Source: Microbulbifer agarilyticus
GTDB taxonomy: Bacteria > Pseudomonadota > Gammaproteobacteria > Pseudomonadales > Cellvibrionaceae
NCBI RefSeq assembly: GCF_019800665.1
Contig: NZ_JAHVKO010000003.1
Span: 620,001 to 684,000, forward strand
Length of the DNA stretch: 64,000 nucleotides
Direction of reading: 5' to 3'
Made by a program: the position numbers and the translations under genes. Under the pieces are notes generated by a model. The model saw nothing but the letters and a program-made list of their open reading frames with translations, did not search any database and was not told where the DNA came from. Of the stretch, positions 18,211-26,509 are shown piece after piece; within the stretch, counting starts at the first letter, position 1, and every line of letters begins with the position of its first letter.

Positions 18211-20274
18211 ATGATCACCCGTCTGGCCAGCGTGATTGCTGGCGCAGCCTTGACTGCGCTATGCGTCCTGCCTGCGCAGGCAAAAGCGCCCGCGGATCCG
18301 TCTGCCCTGCACACGGACCAGCTGCGTGACCTGTTCTTTGGTGAGGCGCTGTTCCAGGCCCACCAGGATCGGTACTTTGATGCCATTACCGGCCTCGATA
18401 CCGAGCTCGACCAGTTCCGTCTGCTGGACGATCCCGAATTAGATCCATTCAGCCTGCACTTTGGGCAGGCCGCATTCGCTGTTGGCGATCTCGAATTGTC
18501 CTATCGCATGCACCGGGAAGCCGGCCGTGCCATGGAGCAGGTGCTCAAGGGCGATGTGCCCCAGCCGATCAAAAATGAAGCGGCCTACCGCCTCGCGAAA
18601 ATCCATTACCACAAGCAGCAGTTTGCCAATGCATTGCATGCCCTGGAGTTGATTGAGGGGCGGGTGCCCGAGCGGGTGCGCCCGGAAGAGCAGTTTCTGC
18701 GTGCACAGGTGTACATGCAGCTGGGCCGTTTTGAGGAAGCGGTTGCACTGCTGAAAGCGCTAAAGGGTGAAGAGTCTCATTCCGGGTTTGTGGAGTACAA
18801 CCTGGGCATTGCGTTGCTGAAGGCCGGGGAAACGGAAAAAGGCCTGCTAGAGCTGGACCGCCTTGGCCGTGGTGCCGGCACCGGCGATGCCAAGAGCGCG
18901 CTGCAGGATAAAACTAACCTGCTGCTGGGTTTCCAGCTGATGGAGGCCGAGGAATACGAGCGCGCACGTACCTACTTTGATCGTGTGCAGTTGAGCGGGC
19001 CGTTTTCGAATCAGGCACTGCTCGCAGCGGGTTGGGTCGAGGCCAATGCGGGCCGCTATGATCGCGCGCTGGTGCCCTGGCAGTTGCTAACCCAGCGCAA
19101 GCCGACAAATTCGGCGGTGCAGGAAGCGATGCTTGCGGTGCCCTACAGTTACGGCAAACTTGAGGTGCACAGTACCGCTGCGGTGAATTACGGTCAGGCA
19201 CTGGACCTGTTTGGTTCTCAGGTGGATGTGTTGACCCAGTCCATCAACAGTATTCGCGAAGGCAAACTGCTCGAAGCGCTGCGCCGCAAGGAAGCCCGTC
19301 AGGTGAAGAACTGGGTGGTGGAGCTGCGCAAGCTGCCCGATGCCCCAGAGACCCACTACCTTCTCGATTTGATGGCCTCCAATGACTATCAAGAGTTTCT
19401 GCGCAATTATCAGGATCTGAATGACCTGCTGGAGCGCAATGAAGACTGGTTGCAGAGCCTGGATGCGTTTGAGGAAATCATCGCGCTGCGTCGCAGCTAT
19501 TACGAGCCCATTCTGCCTGCGCTGGATGTGCAGTTCCGCCAGATTGACGCGCGCATAAAGATGCGTCTCGAGCAGCGTCAGCGCCTCGCTGCGCGTATCG
19601 ATAACCTGCTGGTGAATCGTCGCCCTGAACTGTTGGCGAAAAGCGATGAAACAGAATCCCGCCTGATACTCGAGCAGATTCGCGAGATCCTCGACTATAA
19701 CCCCTCTCTGAAAAGTGAAGAAACAGAGGCGCGGATCGCGCGCCTCGAAGGTGTGCTCAAGTTCCACCTGTCCCGCGAGTTCGATCACCGCCTGACTGAA
19801 GCTTTCAAGCGTTTGCAGGAGCTGGATGTGGTGATTGCCACCTTGCAGGAAACCTATCAGCGCTACGTGCGCAGTCGCCAGGCAGCCACCCACAGTTACG
19901 AAGGCTATACGGATCAGATCGTCAGCTTGCGCGCGGGCTTGAATCGCGCACAACGACGTATTGATCAGTTGATGGCACGTCAGGGTCGAATGCTGGAGCA
20001 ACTGGCGATTAACGAATTGGATCAGCGTCGTGCGCAGCTCGAGAGCTACCAGATCAAGGCCCGCTTCGCGCTGGCCGATAGCTATGACCGTGCCAATGAG
20101 TTGCAGGAGCAGCGCGCAGACGCGCGCAAAGTGGAGGCGTATCAGCAGCAGTTTGAACAAACCAAGCCTGCGGCCAACGACGCCGACGGCGAGGCTTTGC
20201 CTGTGGATAACCCACCGGAACTCGAGGCTCCGCAATCGCAGGGTGAAAAGGTAGAAGGAGCCGGCGATGAATAA
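18211..20274 (+). CDS. exported TPR protein with C-terminal coiled coil
   Basis: A 687-aa periplasmic protein with a clear Sec signal peptide (MITRLASVIAGAALTALCVLPAQA). Residues about 35-330 contain degenerate tetratricopeptide-type helix pairs (AAYRLAKIHYHKQQFANALHAL, RAQVYMQLGRFEEAVALLKAL, VEYNLGIALLKAGETEKGLLEL, LLGFQLMEAEEYERARTYFDRV, AAGWVEANAGRYDRALVPW). Residues about 400-660 are charged, helical and probably coiled coil. There is no lipobox. Its gene overlaps the next one by 8 bases. The architecture and place suggest a periplasmic scaffold of the kind that large TPR proteins provide in myxobacterial Glt gliding complexes; that comparison is functional analogy, not proven homology. 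Confidence 0.85.
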   Translation: MITRLASVIAGAALTALCVLPAQAKAPADPSALHTDQLRDLFFGEALFQAHQDRYFDAITGLDTELDQFRLLDDPELDPFSLHFGQAAFAVGDLELSYRMHREAGRAMEQVLKGDVPQPIKNEAAYRLAKIHYHKQQFANALHALELIEGRVPERVRPEEQFLRAQVYMQLGRFEEAVALLKALKGEESHSGFVEYNLGIALLKAGETEKGLLELDRLGRGAGTGDAKSALQDKTNLLLGFQLMEAEEYERARTYFDRVQLSGPFSNQALLAAGWVEANAGRYDRALVPWQLLTQRKPTNSAVQEAMLAVPYSYGKLEVHSTAAVNYGQALDLFGSQVDVLTQSINSIREGKLLEALRRKEARQVKNWVVELRKLPDAPETHYLLDLMASNDYQEFLRNYQDLNDLLERNEDWLQSLDAFEEIIALRRSYYEPILPALDVQFRQIDARIKMRLEQRQRLAARIDNLLVNRRPELLAKSDETESRLILEQIREILDYNPSLKSEETEARIARLEGVLKFHLSREFDHRLTEAFKRLQELDVVIATLQETYQRYVRSRQAATHSYEGYTDQIVSLRAGLNRAQRRIDQLMARQGRMLEQLAINELDQRRAQLESYQIKARFALADSYDRANELQEQRADARKVEAYQQQFEQTKPAANDADGEALPVDNPPELEAPQSQGEKVEGAGDE

Positions 20275-23200
20275 TTCCGGCGTGTTGAAGAAAGCCATGG
20301 CGTCGCATTATCGAAGCCTGGGTTTGGTCACTGCCGCTTCAGCGGCGCTGCTATTGAGTGCCTGTGCCAGTAACAGTGGCAAGACCATTGGTAGCCTGCA
20401 GAGCGTCGATATTGAAATTCGTGAAACCCATATTGATGGGAGTCTTGAAAAGGCCCTGGCGAGCTATCAGAAATACCTGCAGGAAACACCGGAAACCGCG
20501 CTGACGCCCGAGGCGATTCGCCGAATCGCGGACCTGAAAATCAAACAGGCACATCGCGCGGAAGCGGGCATTTTACCGAACAGCAACGAGACTCGCATCC
20601 TGTCCGAGGGCGAAGTGGCCGCGGCCAACCAGCATGCGAATACAAAAGTGGCGACTGCCAGTGCAGATCTGGATGCGCCTGAACTCGCGGGCGTTTCTGC
20701 AGCCGCTGCGAGCTCAGAAGTGGCGCTTGCTGGTGTTGCCCGCGGAAGCGATGAGGCGCAGTCCGACTTCGAGGCGCGAGCCAGTGGTTCCGTCGATTTG
20801 ACCGGCCTCGCAAGCGATACCGAAGTATCGGTGCCGGGTGATGATCCCGATGCACTGCTCGCTGCGAATGCCCGCGAAGCCATCGCGCTGTATCAAAAAT
20901 TGCTGGTGCAATACCCGCTCTACGAGCGCAATGACCAAGTGATGTACCAGCTGTCTCGCGCTTATGAGGAAACTGGCGAAATTGAGGAGGCTGTGACGGT
21001 ACTGCGTCAGTTGGTGGCCAAGTATCCGGCATCGCGCCACCTGGATGAGTCCTATTTCCGTCTTGGTGAATATTACTTCACGCGTAAAAAGTATCTCGAC
21101 GCAGAGGAATCTTACGGTCGCGTTGTGGCCATGGGTGAGGTTTCCAGTTTTTACGAACTTGCCATGTACAAACGTGGCTGGGCGCTATTCAAACAAGATA
21201 TGTACGAAATGGCGCTCGACGATTTTGTTGGCATGCTCGATTACAAGGTGGCGGAAGGCTACGATTTTGAGCAGAAGGCCAACGAAACCGAACGCAAGCA
21301 TATCGAAGATACCTTCCGTGTTATCAGCCTGAGCTTCTCGTATTTGGGCGGTGCGGAGTCGATCGTTGACTATTTTTCCCGTAAAGGCGCACGGGACTAT
21401 GAGTCCTACGTATACAGCCACCTTGGCGAGTACTACCTGGACAAGCGCCGCTACCAGGACGCTGCCAAGTCCTACGATACTTTTGTGGAGCGCAATCCGT
21501 TGCACAAGGTCGCGCCTGATTTCTCTATTCGTGTGATCGAAATTTACCAGAAGGGTGGCTTCCCTCGTCTGGTACTGGAAGCGAAGAAAGACTTTGCCAA
21601 CACCTACGCGCTGGACGCGCAGTACTGGACGGTGTTCGATATTGCAGAATACGCAGAGGTCATAGAATTCCAGCAGACCAACCTGATTGACCTGGCGAGC
21701 CACTATCATGCGGCTTACCAGAATGTGAAGCCGAAGGACAAAGAGTTCGCCAAGAAGCGCGGCGAAAATTATGCCGAGGCGATTCACTGGTACCGACGTT
21801 ACCTCACGTCCTTCGCGGATAAGCCGAAGGCGCCGGAAATCAATTACCAGCTCGCCGGCTTGATGCTGGAAAACAAGGATTTCCTCAATGCTGCCCGCGA
21901 GTATGAGCGCACCGCGTATCACTACCCGAATCATGCCGTTAATGAGAATGCCAGTGAGGCGGGTTACGCCGCGGTGTTTGCTTACCGTGAGCACCTCAAG
22001 AACGGGCTGGCCAACGCTGGTCGCGCAGATAAGGTTGCGCTGCAGCGAGAAATCATTCGTTCGTCTCTGACGTTCTCCGAGACTTTCCCGCAGCACGCCA
22101 AGGCTCCACAAATTTTGCTCGGTGCTGTGGATGATTTGTACAAGCTAAAAAGTTTCCCGGAGGCTATTCAAAACGGTCGCCTGTTGCTGGAAAAATTCCC
22201 AGCGGCCGATCAGGCAATCAAGCGCTCTGCCTGGTTGCTGGTTGCCCACGCTTCCTTCGATACCGAGCTGTACGCAGATGCCGAAGCGGGTTATCGCGAA
22301 GCGCTTAGCCTGACCGCTGTGGATGCGAAAGATCGACAAGATCTTATCGAAAACCTGGCCGGGGCCATTTACCAACAGGGTGATCAGGCGCGCAAAGCGG
22401 AGCAGCACCTCGCGGCTGCGGAGCATTTCCTGCGTATTCGCCAGGCCGCACCGACGGCTTCCATCCTTGCCACCGCCGAGTACGATGCGGCGGCATCCCT
22501 GATTCAATTGCAGGACTGGGGACGCGCGGCCAGCGTACTGCAGGCTTTCCGTAGCAACCATCCGCAGCACGAGCTGCAGAAAGAAGTTACCAAAAAGCTT
22601 GCGGTGGTTTACCAGGAAAGTGGTCAGCTGCTGCTTGCCGGTGCGGAGTTTGAGCGTATTGAACGCGAATCTGACGATGAGGACGTGCGTCGCGAGGCCC
22701 TCACGCAGGCCGCGAGCTTGTATAGCGCCGCGAAGAATTTCGATAAAGCGCTGGCGGTTCTCAACCGCTACGTGAAGCTGTTCCCGCACCCAATGGAGCC
22801 AGCCCTGGAGACTCGCCAGAAGATTGCCGATATCTACTTGAACAGCGGCAATCAGCAGGCGTACCTCAACACTCTGGGTGACATAGTGCGCATCGAGCTG
22901 CGCGGTGGTAACGAGCGCAACGACCGCACGCGTTATCTGGGTGGCAGCGCAGCCTTGAAACTGGCGGAACCCAAGTTTGATGCCTTCGCGCAAATTGCGC
23001 TGGTCGCGCCACTGGAGCGTAACCTGAATGCCAAGCGCGAACGCATGCAAGCGGCAACCAAAGCGTTTAGTGACCTCATTGATTACCAGGTGGCTGATGT
23101 TACCGCCGCGGCCACCTTCTACCTCGGGGAAATCTACCTGCATTTCAGCCAGGCGCTGAAAGATTCAGAGCGGCCAACCAACCTCAGTGCGCTTGAGCTT

Positions 23201-23542
23201 GAGGAATATGAGTTGGCGTTGGAGGAGCAGATTTATCCCTTTGAGGAGCGAGCGATCTCGGTACACGAGAAAAATATCGACCTGATGGCTGCGGGCATTT
23301 ACAACAACTGGGTGGCAAAAAGTATTGGTCAGCTCGCGGGTCTGGTGCCTGCCAGGTACGAACGCCAGGAAGATGCCGGCAATATTGTGATGACCATAGT
23401 CCCGCTACCTGAAACAGTCCCGGTACCGGAAACAGAAAATTCGACGACCGAAGTGATAACCGGCGCAGTAGTCTCGCAAGAACCTGTCACAGAAAGCGAC
23501 GCGGTTATCGCGGATAATTCGACCCAGGAGGATCAGGGCTGA
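20267..23542 (+). CDS. large TPR lipoprotein
   Basis: A 1,091-aa lipoprotein. The signal sequence ends in the lipobox LLSAC (Cys 33), with Ala at +2, which favours outer-membrane sorting by the E. coli rule. After a low-complexity Ala/Ser/Asp-rich linker (about 110-205), TPR/Sel1-like helical repeats run through most of the protein (VMYQLSRAYEETGEIEEAVTVLRQLV, SYFRLGEYYFTRKKYLDAEESYGRVV, YSHLGEYYLDKRRYQDAAKSYDTFV, INYQLAGLMLENKDFLNAAREYERTA and more). The C-terminus is an acidic Pro/Thr/Glu-rich tail. AAGGAG precedes the ATG at 20267, supporting that start despite a later in-frame Met. It is probably the outer-membrane-side scaffold of the operon's complex. Confidence 0.87.
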   Translation: MNNSGVLKKAMASHYRSLGLVTAASAALLLSACASNSGKTIGSLQSVDIEIRETHIDGSLEKALASYQKYLQETPETALTPEAIRRIADLKIKQAHRAEAGILPNSNETRILSEGEVAAANQHANTKVATASADLDAPELAGVSAAAASSEVALAGVARGSDEAQSDFEARASGSVDLTGLASDTEVSVPGDDPDALLAANAREAIALYQKLLVQYPLYERNDQVMYQLSRAYEETGEIEEAVTVLRQLVAKYPASRHLDESYFRLGEYYFTRKKYLDAEESYGRVVAMGEVSSFYELAMYKRGWALFKQDMYEMALDDFVGMLDYKVAEGYDFEQKANETERKHIEDTFRVISLSFSYLGGAESIVDYFSRKGARDYESYVYSHLGEYYLDKRRYQDAAKSYDTFVERNPLHKVAPDFSIRVIEIYQKGGFPRLVLEAKKDFANTYALDAQYWTVFDIAEYAEVIEFQQTNLIDLASHYHAAYQNVKPKDKEFAKKRGENYAEAIHWYRRYLTSFADKPKAPEINYQLAGLMLENKDFLNAAREYERTAYHYPNHAVNENASEAGYAAVFAYREHLKNGLANAGRADKVALQREIIRSSLTFSETFPQHAKAPQILLGAVDDLYKLKSFPEAIQNGRLLLEKFPAADQAIKRSAWLLVAHASFDTELYADAEAGYREALSLTAVDAKDRQDLIENLAGAIYQQGDQARKAEQHLAAAEHFLRIRQAAPTASILATAEYDAAASLIQLQDWGRAASVLQAFRSNHPQHELQKEVTKKLAVVYQESGQLLLAGAEFERIERESDDEDVRREALTQAASLYSAAKNFDKALAVLNRYVKLFPHPMEPALETRQKIADIYLNSGNQQAYLNTLGDIVRIELRGGNERNDRTRYLGGSAALKLAEPKFDAFAQIALVAPLERNLNAKRERMQAATKAFSDLIDYQVADVTAAATFYLGEIYLHFSQALKDSERPTNLSALELEEYELALEEQIYPFEERAISVHEKNIDLMAAGIYNNWVAKSIGQLAGLVPARYERQEDAGNIVMTIVPLPETVPVPETENSTTEVITGAVVSQEPVTESDAVIADNSTQEDQG

Positions 23543-24162
23543 TGCGTACTGTGTTGTCATTGTCATTGTCATTGCCGCGGGTCGCGCGACTGGGAAAATT
23601 GGGTCTGGTCCTGGTGTTGCTGCAACTGCTTGCCGCGTGTGCCAGCGGCCCGCAGACCGCCCGAGGTCCGGTAAATCCATTGGATGTAAAGGTTTCTGGT
23701 AGTGTCAATCGGGACTTCACGGCGGCAGTGGAGTATCTGCAGGGTGAACGTTATCCCGAAGCGATTGCCCTGCTGCAAACCGTGGTCGAACGAGAGCAGA
23801 GGCTTTCCGCACCCTACGTCAACCTCGGTATTGCCTACTACCGCACAGGCGATGAGAAGCATGCGGAAGAGTCTTTTCTGGAAGCTCTGCGCGCGGCACC
23901 GCTGGATCCTGTGGCCAGTAATGAACTTGGCGTTCTTTACCGGCGTCAGGGGCGCTTTGAAGAAGCCCGCGCGACTTATTCCAAGTCACTGCAGTTGCAT
24001 CCGGACAACCTGCCGCTGATCAAGAACCTGGGTATTCTGTGTGACCTTTACCTGCAGGAGCCCAACTGTGCTCTGGCCCAGTTCGAGCGATATCTTCAAT
24101 ATCAGCCAGATGACGCCAAGGTCGCCATCTGGGTAACCGACCTCAAGCGGAGAGTGAACTGA
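23542..24162 (+). CDS. TPR lipoprotein
   Basis: A 206-aa lipoprotein. Its signal peptide contains a run of Leu-Ser encoded by hexanucleotide repeats and ends in the lipobox LLAAC (Cys 33). The mature part has about four TPR units (VEYLQGERYPEAIALLQTVV, PYVNLGIAYYRTGDEKHAEESFLEAL, ASNELGVLYRRQGRFEEARATYSKSL, and a final CALAQFERYLQYQPDD). The start overlaps the upstream stop and has AGGAGG in front; its own stop overlaps the next start. Such short TPR lipoproteins often act as assembly or localisation factors (PilW/PilF-like), but no specific partner is visible in the sequence. Confidence 0.85.
   Translation: MRTVLSLSLSLPRVARLGKLGLVLVLLQLLAACASGPQTARGPVNPLDVKVSGSVNRDFTAAVEYLQGERYPEAIALLQTVVEREQRLSAPYVNLGIAYYRTGDEKHAEESFLEALRAAPLDPVASNELGVLYRRQGRFEEARATYSKSLQLHPDNLPLIKNLGILCDLYLQEPNCALAQFERYLQYQPDDAKVAIWVTDLKRRVN
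23554..23571 (+). repeat. in-frame hexanucleotide tandem repeat (TTGTCA x3)
   Basis: Three exact copies of TTGTCA, followed by TTGCCG, encode Leu-Ser pairs in the lipoprotein signal peptide. Copy-number change would lengthen or shorten the hydrophobic core without shifting the frame. Confidence 0.9.
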
Positions 24163-24461
24163 TGAACAGTGTTTTGCGTCCACTTGCGGTAATTTTCTTG
24201 TTGATGAGTAGCCTCACTGCGGTCGCGCAGGAAGAAGGCGAAGGTAAAGTCGACAAAGAAGTGAAAGAGCTTTCCGGTATTTCCATTATTGGTAACAAGG
24301 AAGCGCCAAAATCGCTCTACATCGTGCCGTGGAAGAGTTCGGAAGTCGGTGTGGAAAATGGACTCAACTCCAGCTTGCTGGACCCGAGCCTGCAGCCGTT
24401 GGACAAAGAGGTCTTTTCGCGAGAACTCGAGTTCTACCAGCTCAGCCTCACGGACGATTGA
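24162..24461 (+). CDS. small exported protein of the envelope operon
   Basis: Not recognised. It has 99 aa with a typical signal peptide (MNSVLRPLAVIFLLMSSLTAVA) and a mature, acidic, soluble part of about 77 residues (KELSGISIIGNKEAPKSLYIVPWKSSEVGVENGLNS...). The start overlaps the preceding stop by one base, so it belongs to the operon. The motif SLYIVPWKSSE looks like a conserved core to search with. It ends 94 bases before the TolQ-like gene, the only sizeable gap inside this operon. Confidence 0.8.
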   Translation: MNSVLRPLAVIFLLMSSLTAVAQEEGEGKVDKEVKELSGISIIGNKEAPKSLYIVPWKSSEVGVENGLNSSLLDPSLQPLDKEVFSRELEFYQLSLTDD

Positions 24462-24555
24462 TCACCCTGTTAACTAAAACACGACCCTAAGGGTCAAAAC
24501 GAAGGCAAGGCGGAAGCAACCGCGGGCCCGAGAAAGAAAACCAAGAGGAAAAGTG

Positions 24556-25329
24556 ATGGATTTCTTTAATAGCGTAATCGCGTTTTTTCAGACTGGTGGT
24601 GCATTCATGTACCCCATTCTGGTGGTATTCGCGCTCGGCGCCGCGGTAGCGATCGAACGCTATATTCGCCTGGTGTATGAGCGTCGCACCAACCGCAATG
24701 CCTGGGAAAAGCTTCAGCCGGTGTTGAAGTCCGGTGATTTTGATCGTGCGCGCAATCTGGTGAAGGAAGATAACACCGGTGTGGGTCGCCTGCTTGCCAT
24801 GGGACTGGAGCGTCAGGGTGCGGTCCGTCGTCGCGAAGACATCGAAATCGCGATGGAAGAGAGCATCATGGAAACCATTCCGCAGCTGGAAAAGCGCACG
24901 CCTTATGTCGCGCTTGGTTCTAACATCGCCACGCTGCTCGGCCTCCTCGGTACCATCATGGGTCTGATTGAAGCCTTTACCGCGGTTGCTAACGCCAACC
25001 CGGCGGAGAAGGCCGACCTGCTGTCTGCCAGTATTTCCGTAGCGATGAACACCACCGCCTTCGGCCTGATGGTGGGTATTGCCCTGCTGATCGTACACGC
25101 GCTGCTGAACTCTCTGACCGGGCAGATCGTCGACAGCCTGGAAATGGTTTCGGTAAAAGCACTGAACATTATGTCTTCGAGCACTCGTCGCCGCAGCGAT
25201 GTACCAAAGGAAGAAAAGGCTGAGAGCGCTGACAAGCCGCAGAATCGCGACGTCGAACAGACCCGCGCAGCCCAAAAGAAAACGACCGTAGCGAAACCTG
25301 AAGAAACATCCAACGCGGAATCAGTGTAA
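24556..25329 (+). CDS. MotA/TolQ/ExbB-type proton channel protein
   Basis: Inner-membrane protein of 257 aa with three membrane segments (about 15-37, 118-140 and 158-182) and a large cytoplasmic loop. This is the topology of TolQ/ExbB, which with TolR/ExbD conducts protons to drive envelope work. The family core is VALGSNIATLLGLLGTIMGLIEAF, then SISVAMNTTAFGLMVGIALLIVHALL. The C-terminal tail is long, charged and cytoplasmic (about 65 residues). The ATG at 24556 (GTG at 24553 also possible) follows GAGG by 7 bases. Followed by two TolR-like genes and a TonB-like gene, it resembles AglR-AglQ-AglS of Myxococcus in composition. Confidence 0.92.
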   Translation: MDFFNSVIAFFQTGGAFMYPILVVFALGAAVAIERYIRLVYERRTNRNAWEKLQPVLKSGDFDRARNLVKEDNTGVGRLLAMGLERQGAVRRREDIEIAMEESIMETIPQLEKRTPYVALGSNIATLLGLLGTIMGLIEAFTAVANANPAEKADLLSASISVAMNTTAFGLMVGIALLIVHALLNSLTGQIVDSLEMVSVKALNIMSSSTRRRSDVPKEEKAESADKPQNRDVEQTRAAQKKTTVAKPEETSNAESV

Positions 25330-25928
25330 TGAGAAGCAGGCGTCACAGCAGAGCCAAAGAGGCTCCGGAGCTGGACATCACCGCCTTTCTGAACCTGATG
25401 GTGGTGCTGGTGCCATTCCTGCTGGTATCCGCTGTATTTTCTCGGGTGACCATCCTCGAGCTGAATATGCCCAGTGGTGCCGGTGGTGCGACTGATGATC
25501 CGGGCGTAACCCTCGAAGTGGTGGTGCGCAAGGATGTGCTGGAACTGAGCGATGGCGACAAGGTTATTGCGCGCTTCCCCAATCTGAATCAGGGCGAAGC
25601 CGCAAGCGATACAGTGGCGGCCGAGGGCGAAGTGGAAATTCCGCTGGATGAGTTTGGTTTGCCAATCGTACTGCCCACAGAGGAAGTGTATGACCTGGCC
25701 AAGCTGCGCGAGTACCTGCTGCGGATTAAAGAGAGCTACCCGGACAAGACCGATTCCACATTATTGATGGAGCCGGAAGTGGCCTACGAGCACTTGGTAG
25801 GTGTGATGGATGTCGTGCGCAGCGCGGAGGTGATGCCTACGCCGGAAGAGGGCGGTGAGCCTGATCCCGATGCCAAGCCAGAAGTAATGGAACTCTTTCC
25901 CGATATTTCCCTGGGAGACGCGCCGTGA
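25329..25928 (+). CDS. TolR/ExbD-type protein, first copy, with Asn in place of the channel Asp
   Basis: A 199-aa protein with a basic N-terminus, one membrane segment (about 17-38) and a periplasmic domain. Aligning LDITAFLNLMVVLVPFLLV with ExbD INVTPFIDVMLVLLIIF puts Asn22 where ExbD and TolR carry the proton-carrying Asp. The following strand ILELNMPSG matches the start of the periplasmic domain. The periplasmic part is longer than in ExbD and has an acidic insertion and tail. The gene overlaps both neighbours. A structural role beside the second copy, which keeps the Asp, is inferred. Confidence 0.88.
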   Translation: MRSRRHSRAKEAPELDITAFLNLMVVLVPFLLVSAVFSRVTILELNMPSGAGGATDDPGVTLEVVVRKDVLELSDGDKVIARFPNLNQGEAASDTVAAEGEVEIPLDEFGLPIVLPTEEVYDLAKLREYLLRIKESYPDKTDSTLLMEPEVAYEHLVGVMDVVRSAEVMPTPEEGGEPDPDAKPEVMELFPDISLGDAP

Positions 25929-26500
25929 AACGTGAAAGTAGACGCATGAAGCGCATGGCGCGCAGCCGCAAGCGCAAGACACCGGGTATGAATCTGACGT
26001 CCCTGATGGATGTGTTCACGATTCTGGTGTTCTTCCTGCTGACCAATAGCGCGAGTGACGAAGCCATCGAGGCGCCCAAGGTCATTACCTTGCCGGACTC
26101 GGTTGTAGAGTCCAAGCCGCGGGAGACGGTCACCCTGATGGTCACCCACGATGAGGTGTTGATCGAGGCCAAGCCGGTGATGACCACCGCGGACCTGTTC
26201 CAGAGTGAAGAGCTGGTGATCGAGGCGATTCAGCAGGCCATGATCCAGGAAGTAGGCAAGGCTACGACCATGGCGGAGTCAGAGCTGGAAGAGGCCAAAT
26301 TGGCGCTTGCCGAGCGTGCAGCGGCGGGTGAGGACGTAACGGAAGAGGCGGCAGCCTTGCTGGCGGAACCGCCGGAAGTGAATATCCTCGCGGATCGCAC
26401 CGTACCGTTCAGCATTCTGAAAAAGGTCATGTCCAGCTGTACTAATGCCGGATACACGCGGATTTCCCTCGCGGTTATTCAAAAAGCATCTCAGAGTTAG
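25925..26500 (+). CDS. TolR/ExbD-type protein, second copy, channel Asp present
   Basis: A 191-aa protein starting with GTG that overlaps the previous stop. The N-terminus is strongly basic (KRESRRMKRMARSRKRK). The membrane segment GMNLTSLMDVFTILVFFLLTN keeps the essential Asp (D29). The periplasmic domain contains KVITLPDS and VTLMVTHDEVLIEAKPV, then a Glu/Ala-rich helical insertion (about 110-150), and ends with VNILADRTVPFSILKKVMSSCTNAGYTRISLAVIQK, which matches the ExbD C-terminal pattern. This is probably the proton-conducting partner of the TolQ-like protein. Confidence 0.9.
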   Translation: MKRESRRMKRMARSRKRKTPGMNLTSLMDVFTILVFFLLTNSASDEAIEAPKVITLPDSVVESKPRETVTLMVTHDEVLIEAKPVMTTADLFQSEELVIEAIQQAMIQEVGKATTMAESELEEAKLALAERAAAGEDVTEEAAALLAEPPEVNILADRTVPFSILKKVMSSCTNAGYTRISLAVIQKASQS

Positions 26501-26509
26501 TGAGCGTTT

